From Oncomelania hupensis (lineage: Eukaryota; Mollusca; Gastropoda; Littorinimorpha; Pomatiopsidae): 64,000 nucleotides of DNA. The notes under the pieces are model-generated. The model did not search any database. It was not told where the DNA came from and saw only the letters and a program-made list of their open reading frames with translations. Shown in pieces: positions 17,036 through 29,600 of this stretch. Position 1 is the stretch's first letter. The number at the start of each line of letters is the position of its first letter. The stretch is from positions 53,820,299 through 53,884,298 of the forward strand of contig CM072525.1 in assembly GCA_036898135.1 (NCBI GenBank), in the 5' to 3' direction. The translations under genes and the position numbers were made by a program.

Positions 17036-18140
17036 CTGTCAACAGATTATAATACTGTGTTACTGTACATTATTATTTTGAAACATAACTATTAGCGATG
17101 AGAAATTATAGCAGGTTAATTAAATCAATAATTTCACCCGTCCGATTGACAGATCTAACAACTACAATTAACGGCTATTTTCATTAAAATGCATATCTAA
17201 ATCAAAAGGCTACTTTCATTTAAATACATTTATCTAAATCAACAACAAACCAACAGAACAAATACAATTATGCTTTTAAATCAAAATATAACTATGTGAA
17301 TATTTATCAATTTATTACAATGACAATAAATGCAATGTATCCCATTGTAGCACGCAAAATACATGCACAATTCCCGAAATGGCAAATAAAAATCCAACCC
17401 TGAATCCAAGAGACGTATAGATTTAGTTGTTTGGTTTTTGCGGCCAGTATGTTTGTTATCCCTTTAGAAAAATACCAATATGATGGAAGATTACGATCCA
17501 CCATTTCATTGCTCGCTTGGTTCGAGTAGCAGACAAGGAAATCCAATAAGGGTTGTCTTTTATTTTTGTTGCAAACGCGCCTATGTCTGCTAAATGTAGT
17601 ATACCCATTCCGTGTTCCCGATTGCGCACTGCAGTGCGTATTTGACCCCAAAATAAAGAAATGACGCAAAGTGGGGAGTCATTCTTGACGCACATTTGTG
17701 CTGGAAGCAGACGACATGTCTCGAGATCCAATATCGACAACTCCTACTGCGACAAGCACTAGGCCTACAGATGTTCGACATATGCCTGAAACATCCACTT
17801 ATACTGAACACATGCATATTATGTCTTTCTACCCGTGACGACGTCCTTGTTAACTGTGGGGGTCAGGTGTGGGTAATGGAGCTTGGGTTGGTGGTGTATG
17901 TAAACACTATAAAAAGTAATCCGAATCAATAAAAGCCTAACAAAATTGATGTACACAGCTTATACTTCACATTTTGCTTTCGGAGTGCACTTTCGTAGGA
18001 CTGGTGTGCCATTATCTTAAACTACTTGGGGCTAACCTGAAACTTCATAGCTTGGCACTGTTTTCCATCTTGAGCTAAATCGATCCATGTCAAAGTTCAT
18101 TTGCCTTGTAGCGCTACACTCTAACAAGTACATTACTCAC
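17036..18140. other. Probable intron / intergenic DNA
   Basis: If the two flanking minus-strand exons belong together this is their intron: GTGAGTAATG at its 5' end and TGTTGACAG at its 3' end, both consensus-like. No other gene is supported here; the open frames at 17.3-17.8 kb are short and overlap without a family. Confidence 0.4.
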
Positions 18141-18378
18141 ATGATCTGAGCCCTTATCAGGCATGGCAGACGATCCGAGCGACAGATGCCTCGGTGAAGC
18201 TCCCTGAAAAGAAGACGGTGGAGGTCTCTGGGGGTTAGACAACGACGATGAGGACAGCTGTGGAGGTGGATGTAGTTGCTGTTGCTGCTGAAATGGGTTA
18301 GGAGAGGGCTGAGGCGGAGGTTGGGGCAGGTGCTGCTGACCCTAGTACCTCTGCTGTTGCTGCCTTCGATGGTGCAGT
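18141..18378 (-). pseudogene. Gln/Pro-rich host-type exon with one in-frame stop
   Basis: Bounded by an acceptor (CACAGTTTCAG) and donor (CATGTGAGTAA), this 238-bp stretch reads LHHRRQQQQRY, a stop, then GQQHLPQPPPQPSPNPFQQQ and SNPQRPPPSSFQGASPRHLS, ending MPDKGSDH. The phase at the donor is zero and continues openly into 17035. Such Gln/Pro-rich sequence is typical of transcriptional regulators, but I cannot name it. The single TAG may be a mutation or the exon may begin after it. Confidence 0.45.
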
Positions 18379-18428
18379 CTGAAACTGTGAAACATGATCC
18401 TTTTTAAGATCAAACTACCTATTTAGGA

Positions 18429-18580
<152 letters not shown>

Positions 18581-18599
18581 AGAAAGATAGAGATATAGA

Positions 18600-19898
18600 T
18601 ACATTTTTCCCTGTTTTCTTATGACATAAATGTGACATAAAAATTATAAAGAAGGCTTGGCTTATATAATTTTAAAAAAAGGTGCAGAATGATGCCAAAA
18701 TAAACAAAGGCAACATTCTTATCCTTTTGTTGTAATGTATCCTCGGACTTAAAGAAAGAACACACACAGACCGTGAACATGGATCATTGGATGGACCACT
18801 GAACAATGAAAAGTCATATTTTTATCCAAAGTAATAGTCTGATTAAGCATTTGCAATAAATAATGATATTGCTACGTGGAATTAGGTCAAGCATATATTT
18901 CACACTCCCACTCTCAGCTCTGTTACGTCAGAGACGCGCACGATAGATCCGATCGTTTTGTTTTACAAAGCATGCAATAACAGTGTATTTACCTTTGATT
19001 TGATTTTGCGTTGTTGTTAGAAGAAGCTTTGTATGATGTTAATAATTTTGTTGGTCAATATTATTGGAGAATTTTCTATAAAATTATCTTCACTACTCCA
19101 GTAAAAAATTGTGCTCATGTAGGCTAAGTCTATTCTTTGCCGTTTTATGCATTTACGTGGAAGTGTTGCAACTTGCAATTTTGTCAATCAAAACATTTGC
19201 CAGAATCTAATACACCCTTGTTCCTAGCTAAAAGTACATACTTGCTCTGCAAATTTCATATTATTGACGGTAAATTGACGGTAAAGGTGAAGGTAAAAGA
19301 CTACTAATCCACCACAGTTTGGGTTTTCTTTTGCCAAGTCGGTCTCGGGTCTGCACCAATTAATCTTCTTCACTTCGATTCGTCAGGTGCTACATATAGT
19401 CATTTTCAGTTTAATATTTAATGAATCCTAAAAAGTCCTAAGCTGAAAACTGATAACATATGAAGAAATCAAAGTCCCAACAAGAAGAAGTTTTACCTAC
19501 CACACTGTTGGCAATTGTTTACAATGGCGCACTGACATATCTCGTGAAAATTCGTTGTCTCGTTGGCTAATCACGTCACGATGCAATCTGATTGGTCACG
19601 ACATATACACACGAAGAGAGAGTGGCACTGGAATCAAGCAGGAGTGTAAAAGCCCAGGCTCAAAGTGTGTAAGTTATACACAATCCAACGTGGCAGATTA
19701 TGCTTTTAGACGACACCACTGTTTTTTTGCATGCTTTCAACGTCGGTCGGCTAAACAGTGGTGAAAAACGCTATTTTGACCTTAAAAATTCTGGCGACCG
19801 TCGTCACAAAAACTGACGACGTCGTCACAAATAAGCGGTCGACAGAACGTGTGACTTTTACCTGAGTTCGTCGACAGAAGTGGCAGTTAACATGTACA

Positions 19899-19948
<50 letters not shown>

Positions 19949-19990
19949 CAGGAAGGGTGCATAGATCATTACTTAACATTTTAACTTCTT
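18600..19990. other. Intergenic DNA with a (CA)n tract
   Basis: No gene supported. A (CA)n microsatellite lies at about 19902-19946. Sequence near 19500-19620 is less AT-rich and carries TCACGTCACG-type motifs, but nothing that defines a promoter. Confidence 0.4.
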
Positions 19991-19999
19991 CACTATCGC

Positions 20000-21640
20000 T
20001 CAACACATTCTAGCAGGCAGACCAGTCAATTAACATGTATGCAATACTTTCACGCAGTGACTTATGAAATTGGGATGAGATCAGATAATTATACATCCAG
20101 ATTAGCAAGAAGAGAAGAAATGTGTTTTCAAGTTTCTGCGAAATGCATCGACAGAGTCTGCTCTCTTTATGCCTTCTGGAAGAGTATTCCACCAGACCGG
20201 TGCAGTGTATCTGAAAGACCTCTGGCCATACCTCTTAGTCCTACTCTGCTTGTGCCCAGGAACAACAAATAAAGACTTGGAAGCTGAGCGGAGGCTGCGA
20301 GATGGTTCGTACACATTCAGAAGTTCGAACAGGTATTCAGGAGTGTGCTCTTTAACTGCGCGATAGGCAACTGAAAGCAGTTTGTGTTTAATGCGTTTGT
20401 GGACAGGAAGCCAATGGAGTTTCTCAAGAATGGGGGTGATATGGACTGATTTACGACTTTTTGTGACCAATCGAGCTGCAGAATTCTGCGCAGATTGGAG
20501 GCGTTTGATATGTGCTTGAGGCAGATTGGCAAGAAGGCTGTTGCAATAGTCTAGTCTTGACAAGACCAAAGAGACAGCAACAGTGTTTGCTGCACTACGG
20601 GTCAGAGAAGAACGGATTTTACCAAGAGCTCTTGAAAGAAACAGGATCTCACTACTGCCGAAACATGCTGTTCAAGTGAGAGGTCGCAATCAAGCACAAG
20701 GCCAAGAGTCTTTACAAAAGGAGAGAACTGAATGTCAGCATCGCCGACCCGCAGGGACTGGAAGGGACAAGATTGTCTTCTAATTCGCGGCCCACATAGC
20801 AAAGCTTCTGTCTTCTGTTCATTCAGTTTCAACTTGTTCGCATTCATCCACCTCTTGATCTCAAGAGAGCACTGCTCAACATTTCTGACGGCTGCAACAG
20901 CAGCATCACAATCAACTGGAATTTTGGACAATAGTTCAGAATCATCAACGAAGAAGTGATGATCAATGGATAAACTGCTTATGAGGTTAGACAACTTGCG
21001 AACATACAGAGAGAACAGAAGGGGTCCAAGGACATAACCCTGTGGAACTCCACAGGAAAGAAGAGTTTCAGGGGAAGTGTACCCCTTGACATGAACACAC
21101 TGATATCTGTCCGACAGATGGGAGGAAAACCATTTCAGTACAGTGCTACAAACGCCAATCTTAGAACAGAGCCTATCCAAGAGGAGTGCATGATCTATGG
21201 TGTCGAATGCGGCACTGAGATCAAGAAGAACAAGCAGTGCGTTACTACCACCATCAACCATCCCCAGGAGATCGCTTACAACTCGCAAAAGTGCAGTCTC
21301 AGTGCTATGTCCACTTCTGAAACTTGACATGCAAGCTGTTTCCATCTAGATGAGACCGTAGCTGATCAGCAATAGCTCGTTCAAGAAGCTTAAATGCAAA
21401 GGGCAAGTTGGATACTGGGTGATAGTTACCCAGGACCTCTCGATCCAAACTCGACTTCTTCAAAAGAGGAATTACGGCAGCAGATTTGAATGCACGTGGA
21501 ACAGTGCCAGAGCGCATGCTTGAATTTCTGATCTTCTGAAAGACCGGCAGTAAAGTCTCATGAAACTCCAAGACAAACCTAGTTGGTACAGGATCTAAAG
21601 CTGAAGTTGTGGGTTTAGCTCTATCAACAAGTTTTCTAAC
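20000..21640 (-). mobile_element. Decayed L2-like LINE (reverse transcriptase and C-terminus)
   Basis: The fossil runs on the minus strand. At 21305-21571 are the N-terminal RT motifs (RAFKSAAVIPLLKKSSLDRE, NYHPVSNLPFAFKLLERAI). At 20602-21345 are SAAFDTIDHALLLDRL, GVPQGYVLGPLLFSLYV and a catalytic-type FVDDSELLS. At 20102-20569 is the L2/CR1 hallmark SRLDYCNSLLANLP with HWLPVHKRIKHKLL and the C-terminal WNTLPEGIKRADSVDAF. Frameshifts separate the three pieces. The endonuclease is missing, as in a 5'-truncated insertion. The same family is better preserved at 40.75-45.65 kb. Confidence 0.85.
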
Positions 21641-22345
21641 ATGTTCATGAACCCCACCTTTCTCTCCTTCGCCTTTATTTTTCCAAAAATATGTGCTGTA
21701 TGACCACTTTTCTCTTTCTCTTCCATTGACTTATTTCTTTTAAAATATATACCATTTTTTAAAGCATCTTAAATCCTGTATTGACTTCAGTCCCCCAATT
21801 GTTAAATACATTTTTTTTAATTTTCCTCACCCTTCTATACTACCAGGTAATTTGCACTGATGTTTGAAAATTGTGTGTGTAATATTTGAAACATTACAAA
21901 ATAGTTACTTATAATATTACTTTTTATTACAGTCAACCAGCAAGCTAGGCTTTAACTGAACAGAATAGTAAGTCAAAGATTAGACTTGGAGGTCTGGTGG
22001 TAGTATTTTTTGCTTAAATAGGTTATCTTTTGTTGCCAAAGATAATGTTGAAATTCTAACAAGCTTACAAATGTATGTGAGATCCATCTACCTTATTTCA
22101 ACAGGCTTCATTTTAAACAGAGACTTTGCAATCATTGAGTGCTTTGTATTTAGTACAATTAGAATACCACTGTGGTAGGCGACATTCACAAAGGTCTGTT
22201 CATATGACATGCATATTTTTATATATTATAATTAATTTTGACAAATTATTACTGCATTCAAAATACATCTAATGATGGCATTGTTTTTGATAATGGAGGT
22301 GATTCAATGGTTTCTTTTCCTATCTGTTTTTTTGTTTTTTGGAGG
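21641..22345. other. AT-rich stretch without supported gene
   Basis: It lies between the truncated L2-like LINE and the first recognisable capsid relic. It may contain more of the decayed virus-like element, but I could not align any part of it to the capsid gene by eye. Confidence 0.3.
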
Positions 22346-22349
22346 TTTC

Positions 22350-23050
22350 TGATAAGTTTGCGTTGTGATTAGACTTTAGAACGATTCCTACAAAAGGCCC
22401 TCATAGATCTGAATTACCAAGAGATCTTCACAGTGAATGATCATCAGCTCTACTAGTTGTGGTAAAACACATTTCATTTTAGACCTACTGCAGACATATT
22501 ATCATAAATACTTCGATTATATAATTTTGTTTTGTGTTCAATATATTTTAATAAAACTTACTTAGAAGGTACATTTTTTGGGACTGATGACAATGTCTTT
22601 GTAACCCAAGAGGTAAGCTTAGTGAGTATTTAAATTATTTTTATAATATGTTTGCAAATGAGGGTAAGACTTTTTTTTAATTATTTATTACTGCAGCTCA
22701 GAGAAAGACATTGTAGTAAAACGGAACACATGAAGTACTAGGTCAGCTTTTAATGGAAAACATTAAATCAGCAGATATTAGTGTTAGAATACTATCTTAA
22801 AAAATACAATTATATTTTAAAAGACTTCCGCGAACAGATTGAGTTTGTCTTTTTATTCTTTTGTAAAACTCATTACAGCTTTGACATGTGTTTAAAAGAA
22901 AATGGCGTAATTGAATCGAAAGAGGACAATAAAATTAGAACTTAAAAAACACAAACACTCAAAATGTATTATAAAAACTACTACTCAACCAACTGATTAT
23001 TATAAGATATTTCTTTAAGTAGGGAAGTTACTAAGACAATGGACTTTAAC
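22350..23050 (+). pseudogene. Decayed copy of the virus-like element: capsid C-terminus and packaging ATPase
   Basis: At 22353-22413 the sequence ATAAGTTTGCGTTGTGATTA and the bases after it match the capsid gene at about 12165-12225. From 22560 it follows the ATPase gene from its position 12541 on: CTTAGTGAGTATTTAAATTA, GCAAATGAGGGTAAG, GTAAAACGGAACA, and GTTTAAAAGAAAATGGCGTA with AATTGAATCGAAAGAGGA. Gene order and orientation are those of the intact element. Many indels and stops break it, so it is an old insertion. The Walker A region is not present. Confidence 0.85.
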
Positions 23051-23690
23051 TTATGTAAGTAACTTTTAAAAACTTAATTGTAAGTCAGTTATATAAGTCA
23101 GGTAAGTCAGATATACGGTAATTATATAAGCCAGGTAAGTCAGATATTTGTTAATATCAGATAACTGTAAGTTAATTGTAACTAATTACTAAGACACTTA
23201 CATAACTAAGTATGATGATGAGTGATTACAGAATAAGTCTCACAATGCTTGATGCAATTGATAGGTAACTAATAAACTAACAAACTTATATTTAAGTATC
23301 AAGTCACTTACAAATTATGTTTAAGTTACTTATAGGTCACATGTTAAGTCACTTAAAGTAACTTAGTAGATTACATGAGCACAATTGCCTCATGTTTTGT
23401 AAACATGTGTATGTTAATTATATAAAGCCAGGTAAGTCCAGAATAATTTAATAATAGGTAATTATAATTTACTTATGAGTTGATGAGTGATACTAAGTGA
23501 CATACATACCTAAGTCATGATGATTGCAATTGATAGGTAATAGTGAAAACTAAAAACTGCAATTTGTAGTCAACTAATAAACTTACAAAATTATGTTACG
23601 TCTAATAAACTTATATTTTCACTTTAAGTACTTAAAAACTTAACCTTATGAAGTTGCTATGTTTTAGGTCATGTTGTTAAGTACTTAATG
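23051..23690. repeat. TAAGT/ACTTA-rich spacer after the ATPase relic
   Basis: The stretch is dense in TAAGTCA, TAAGTTA, AAGTCACTTA and related words (for example GTCAGTTATATAAGTCAGGT, repeated in part at 23101-23140 and 23421-23450). It occupies the same position, downstream of the ATPase, as the TAAGT-rich duplicated spacer in the intact element, but is about three times longer. Confidence 0.55.
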
Positions 23691-23954
23691 TTATTCGATT
23701 ACATGGAGCACAATTAAATGTTTTGATAAACAGTGTGAGTTAATCATGGTAGTTACTAGGAAGACCCATTCTATGTGAGCCCAAGTTGTTGAGGGTGTGA
23801 AGTAAGCACAACAAGTTGAGGTCCGACACAAGTCATCAGGGCATTTGCTATACACATACTTCATGTCCGACAGCTTAGCTGCACTTGCAAAAACGAGTCC
23901 GACATACACAAAGCATAGGGTGCATGGAGGCAGAACAGGAAGATGAGGAGACAA

Positions 23955-24101
23955 ATAATAGGTGGAAACATTTGATAATGGCTTGACACTGAGTGAAGCC
24001 ATGAGGGTTGCTGAGGACAGAGAAAGATGGAGTATGCTGGTTAAACAATCATCTATGGTGCCCCAACGACCTTCGAGTTACGGAATAGGAAAGGATAGGA
24101 A
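23955..24101 (+). mobile_element. RTE-like LINE 3' end fragment
   Basis: FDNGLTLSEAMRVAEDRERW and KQSSMVPQRPSSYGIGKDRK match the C-terminus of the longer RTE-like copy at 38.48-38.63 kb (TLSEVMRIAEDRERW, VVSQRPSSYGIGYGKGRK). It runs straight into the 49-bp satellite. Confidence 0.75.
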
Positions 24102-24715
24102 GACTGTCCTAAGAACATCATCAGTAAAATGTTCAGTTTCTAATAGTTAAGACTGTCCTAAGAACATCTTCAGAAAAATGTTCAGTTTCTAATAGTTAAG
24201 ACTGTCCTAAGAACATCATCAGTAAAATGTTCAGTTTCTAATAGTTAAGACTGTCCTAAGAACATCATCAGTAAAATGTTCAGTTTCTAATAGTTAAGAC
24301 TGTCCTAAGAACATCTTCAGAAAAATGTTCAGTTTCTAATAGTTAAGACTGTCCTAAGAACATCATCAGTAAAATGTTCAGTTTCTAATAGTTAAGACTG
24401 TCCTAAGAACATCTTCAGAAAAATGTTCAGTTTCTAATAGTTAAGACTGTCCTAAGAACATCATCAGTAAAATGTTCAGTTTCTAATAGTTAAGACTGTC
24501 CTAAGAACATCATCAGTAAAATGTTCAGTTTCTAATAGTTAAGACTGTCCTAAGAACATATTCAGAAAAATGTTCAGTTTCTAATTGTTGAGACTGTCCT
24601 AAGAACATATCTTCAGACAAATGTTTTGTTTCTAATTGTTAAGACTCCTTAGAACCTCTTTTGAAAAATGTTAAGTTTCTAATTGTTAAGACTGTCCTAA
24701 GAATAGGGTTAGGGT
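24102..24715. repeat. 49-bp satellite, about 13 units, with five-unit higher order
   Basis: The unit begins GACTGTCCTAAGAACATC and ends TTTCTAATAGTTAA. Starts fall at 24102, 24151, 24200 and so on every 49 bp. Units come in two types: A (CATCATCAGTAAA) and B (CATCTTCAGAAAA). Units 1-5 read ABAAB and units 6-10 repeat ABAAB, the last with a variant B. The final units decay and end in GGGTTAGGGTTAG. Confidence 0.95.
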
Positions 24716-25168
24716 TAGATAAATAATAAGAACATAACTTCATTTTTATAAGCCCTGCCGAGTGAGCACTGTTCATAACAACACAGTTTTTACAATTCCA
24801 AAATGGCGAGAACACGCATGCACAACACATTGCTTCCGTGTCGGGGGAGAATGGGATCCTGGAGGTTGAGGTCACTGAAGGACTGCGGTCCCTTGCACTA
24901 ACACACCTCTTTGGCCCGGACTTCTCCTAGACGGGAGACTGGCGTGGCCCGCGTCAGTCAAGAGGCTGGTCGTGTATTGCCCTAGCTCTGCTAGAAGTCT
25001 GCGGCTCATGGGTCAAACTTGAACAAAACCGTAGTGGCAGTGCGGGATTGTCTGGGTGTATATCCCCCCCCTGTAGCCCTGGTGCGCTCCCTTGCTGGAT
25101 TTTCCGCTTGGACGCATCCCCATGTTGGACTCCGTGGTGGGTGGGGAGCAGGGGGGATGAATTAACAA

Positions 25169-26600
25169 ATGAATAACATGGCATCAACAAACAAAAAAAG
25201 ACTACTCGATGACGAATCGGACAGTGACACGGACATCTGGGGTGGATGGGGCCTGGCCTCGTTTTTTGGTTGTGGAGGGGGCGGATCCGGCTATGCCAAT
25301 AGGCAAGCTGTCTCCGTTTGCCATCCATAAAGGTTTTCAATCTGTCTGCACGGCGGGTTTCAAAGATGTCAAAAAGCTTCGATCTGGAGCCTATCTGGTG
25401 GAGTGCTCAACCAAAAGGGCATCGGATTGTCTGCTAAAGAGGAATTTGACCGTCTTTGTTGACAGACAAATCAAAGTTACTGTGCATGGACGGTTGAATT
25501 CCTCCAAGGGAGTCATCCGATGTCAGGACTTGATCGATATGTCGGAATTGGAAATTCGCGATGAGCTCTCCAGCCAGGGGGTCACAGCGGTACAGCGGGT
25601 CTTTGTCACCAAAGGGCCCAAGCGTATCCCCACCAATACACTTTTTGTGACCTTTGCCATGGCCAAGTTGCCGTAGTCACTCAAGGTGGGATACCTTCGG
25701 CTAAAGGTGACACCGTTCATTCCATCACAGCTGCGTTGCTTCCGCTGCCAAAAGTTTGGCCATGGTAGTGGGACATGTAAAAACAAAGAAATTTGCCTTG
25801 AATGCGCCAAGGATAAACACGAAAACGCATGCAAGGATCCTATTTGCTGCGTGAATTGTGTGGGGCAGCATGCTTCCAGCTCCAAAGATTGCCCTCAGTG
25901 GCAGTTGGAACTAGAGATCCAAAAGGTGAGGGCCACTGAGAGGTGCTCCTTCGGAGACGCAAGAAAAATGGTCATGGAAAGGAGTCCGGGTATCCGAGAG
26001 CGTTCCTTTGCGTCTGTGGTGGGTTCCACACCCCATGTGGAACCTAGTTCGCACCCAGCAATGAAACTCACTCTGAACAAAATGACGCAGGTTTTAGACG
26101 CACTGTGCAGGCGGATGGACAATGTAGAGAAAATGCTCACGTTGTTTGTTCATAGGGAGGTTCTCCAGCCCCATCAGCTACATTGGAGAACGTGCCGACG
26201 GTCACGTCCAAAACCGTCACCCACAACACGCAGACGGCCGTGTCTAAAGCCGTCACACCTGCCGCGAGGGAGGCCATGCCTCAAGCCGCCACAACGTCGG
26301 CGGCAGGTTTCAGTGACCGGGTGGTCGCAGAGGCAGCCCGGATCTTATTGGCTCAGCCAGAGAGCGTCAGGGGAGGAGAGGGAAAAGTTGGGAAGAGTAG
26401 GAGGGAGAAAGAAGATCCAAGAACCAGTGCTGGAGAGAAGGGGAGGAAGCCTGCTGGTAGTTTGGGATCCGGGAGTTCCAAGAAAACTCAAAAGCCTGAA
26501 CCCCTTTCTTCCAAGCACCATCAACCTCTCGAGACGTAGAACCGTTTCGGGGAGTTGATGGAACATGAGGAGATGGAAGAGGGTCAGAAAACTCAAGAGA
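25169..26600 (+). pseudogene. LINE ORF1 (gag-like, CCHC zinc knuckles), broken
   Basis: The protein begins MNNMASTNKKRLLDDESDSD, shifts frame near 25230 and continues WPRFLVVEGADPAMPIGKLS. An RNA-recognition-like region follows, interrupted by a TAG at 25674. After it come PFIPSQLRCFRCQKFGHGSG, CLECAKDKHENACKDPICC and CVNCVGQHASSSKDCPQW, a set of zinc knuckles that bind the element RNA. Near 26160 the more protein-like reading moves to another frame (Ala/Thr-rich, then KKTQKPEPLSSKHHQPLET, stop). There are thus at least two frameshifts and two stops. Confidence 0.8.
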
Positions 26601-26653
26601 CATAATTGTTCTCTCAGAGATTGAAATATTTTGTTTTCTTTTACTTAATTTTT

Positions 26654-29600
26654 ATGGCTATTTTGCAGTGGAACATACGAGGAATAAGATCAAATTATGA
26701 GGAGCTGTGCTGTCTGCTGACAGGGCTTCGACCTGAAGTGTTAGCCATTCATTAAACTCTCTTATCAGAGAAACAGCTTATAGATATTACTGGTTATTCG
26801 TCTCTATATTGTGTATCTTGTAGAGGCGTTTCACTCTTTATTCATAGAAATGTACCATTTAACCCAATTTCACTTAATACAAGTTTACCAGCAGTTGCAG
26901 CCAGAGTATCTCTTTTTAAATCCCTCACAGTTTGTTCTATATATTTGACCCCAGCAATAAATGTAAACAAAAATGACCTTGAAAATTTGATCCAACAGTT
27001 ACCTCCCCATTTTTTGTTGTTGGGAGATTTTAATGGACGCTCTCCCCTGTGGGGTAGCGATCGTACCGATTTTCAGGGGAAAATAATTGAAGACATTTTA
27101 GACTCCTTGAATCTAGTAACTTTGAACGAGGGTGCTCCAACATTTTCCTGTTCGAGAACAGCTTCTTTATCCCACATTGATATATCGATCTTTGATCCCT
27201 CCTTACTTTTGGATTTTAAATGGACAGTTTTAGAAAATCTTCATGGCAGCGACCATTTACCGGTTTTATTAAAACATGATTCAGACAACCTTGAGCAAAC
27301 TCATGGCAGGTGGAAACTGAAACAAGCTAACTGGAGGTTGTTTTCTAACCTGTCTGAGGTTCAGTTACGTGCTAAGAAACAGGAATTTTCGAATGCCCTA
27401 GATCCAATACAGCTCTACACTGAAATAGTTATAAACAGTGCCAAGGAGTCCATCCCGCAAACTTCATCAAAACCGTATACAATTAAAAAAACCTGGTTTG
27501 ATGATGAATATAAACAACTTCAGCAAGCCCGTAATAAAGCTTTAAGAATGATGTATCTGCACCCAAGCTCTGAAAATAAACAGAACCACCAACGTTTGCG
27601 AGCGCAATGCCGACAGCTCTTCAAACGCAAGAGAAGAGAATCGTGGAGAGGTTTCTGCTCCACGCTAAATTCGAAAGCGAAGCTGTCGAAGGTTTGGAAA
27701 GTGGTCCGCAAACTCAAAAATAAAAGTAACAAGCAGGTGAGCCCATGCCTTACTGTGCAGGGGTACGTAATCAGAGATAAAAAAGCTAGTAGCTGATCTT
27801 TTGGCCTCTTCTTTTGCTGCAAATTCTTCGACTGAAAATTATTCTGTCTCTTTTCAAACAATTAAAACCCGTAAAGAAAAACAACGGTTAAATTTTACCT
27901 GTGATAATTCTGAAGACTACAATATTTCATTCTCATTAGTCGAGCTTGAAGATGCAATTAACAAAAGTGCAGATTCAGCAGTTGGACCGGATGATGTGCA
28001 TTATCAATTTCTCAGACATTTAACAAAGTACTCACGGTCTCAACTGCTGGACATCTTCAATCAGATTTGGATCACTGGCACCTTTCCTCCCTCTTGGAGA
28101 AAGGCCATTATTGCACCTATTCCGAAACCTGGCAAAGACCATACTAATCCAACAAACTACAGACCAATACCCTTAACGTCCTGCGTATGCAAGACGCTGG
28201 AAAGAATGGTTTATTCCCGTTCACTGTGGTATCTGGAAACAAATAATATATTATCCAACACTCAGTGTGGCTTTCGAAGTGGTCGAAGTACTGTTGATTA
28301 CCTGGTGCGACTGGAAACTTTTATCCGTAACGCGTTCGTCCAGGGTGAACATGTCGTTGCCATCATGTTTGATTTGGAAAAAGCTTATGATACCACATGG
28401 AAATATGTCATTCTTTCAGATTTACAAGTAATGGGTTTGAAGGGACATTTACCTCTGTTTATATCCAATTTTCTAACGGATAGAACTTTTCAGGTTAAGG
28501 TTGGAGGATCTTTATCATATATAAGGGAACAGGAGATGGGAGTGCCTCAGGGTAGTATCTTGTCTCCCTTGCTGTTTAATATTAAAATAAATAATATTGT
28601 TCGTTCAGTAAAACAGGGAATTGACAATTCTTTGTTTGTTGACGATTTTGCATTAGTAGCCAAAGGTAAAACCTTGGCATCTGCAGAACGTCAGCTACAG
28701 TTATGTGTCAATACCATTCAAGACTGGGTTTTACAAAATGGTTTTAAATTTTCTGAAGCAAAAACTGAATGTATTCACTTTTCCAATCACTGGAAAATTA
28801 TTCAAGACCCTAATATTACCCTCAATAAAACTCCAATAAAGGCGGGCCAACAAGTCAAAGTTTTGGGTGTTATTTTTTATCAAAGGCTATCCTTCCTTCC
28901 TCATCTGAAAAATCCGAAAACTAAATGTCAACGGGCCTGCAAATTGCTCAAGGTTATCAGTGGTACAGACTGGGGAGCTGACAAGAAAACTTTATTGCTG
29001 TTATATCGTTCTCTGATTAGATCCAAGTTAGATTATGGTTGCATTGTTTATGGTTCTGCTAGAAAATCTTATCTTAAGATGTTAGATCCAGTTGCTCATC
29101 AGGCACTACGCATTGCTTTGGGTGCGTTTCGCACCTCCCCTTTTGAAAGCCTTTATGTGAAAGCTAACGAACACCCGCTGGAGCTGAGACGTACAAAATT
29201 GTCACTGAATTACTATTTAAAATTAAAAACTGATCCCATGAACCCCGCTTATGGCTGTGTTTTCAACCCAGATTTTGTTCAGAAATTTGAAGCCAAACCT
29301 AAGACAATTCCTCCGTTTGGCATCAGAATGCAGGCTCATCTGGAAAAAGCAGGCATTGATGTTGCTTCCATCAACGACGATGAGCTTCGGACTGAAGCTC
29401 CCCCATGGAAATTATGTACCCCAAACATTAATTGGCAATTGTCCGCTTTCCTTAAAAACAATACATCTGAAACCGTATATAACCAACTTTAGTTAGAACA
29501 GTGTGCTTTATACCCAGGATATGAAAAACTTTTTACAGACGGGTCAAAGAAAGGAGATTCAGTTTCTGCTGCGTCGGTCTGTGGGAGACACTTAGACCAG

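Noticed and set aside
17307..17932. Several overlapping frames downstream of the acidic exon
   Set aside because: Short, without family resemblance or splice context; likely intronic.
24700..24715. GGGTTAGGGTTAG as telomere sequence
   Set aside because: Only two repeat units; similar isolated words occur at 47.24 and 52.17-52.2 kb, so it is not evidence of a chromosome end.
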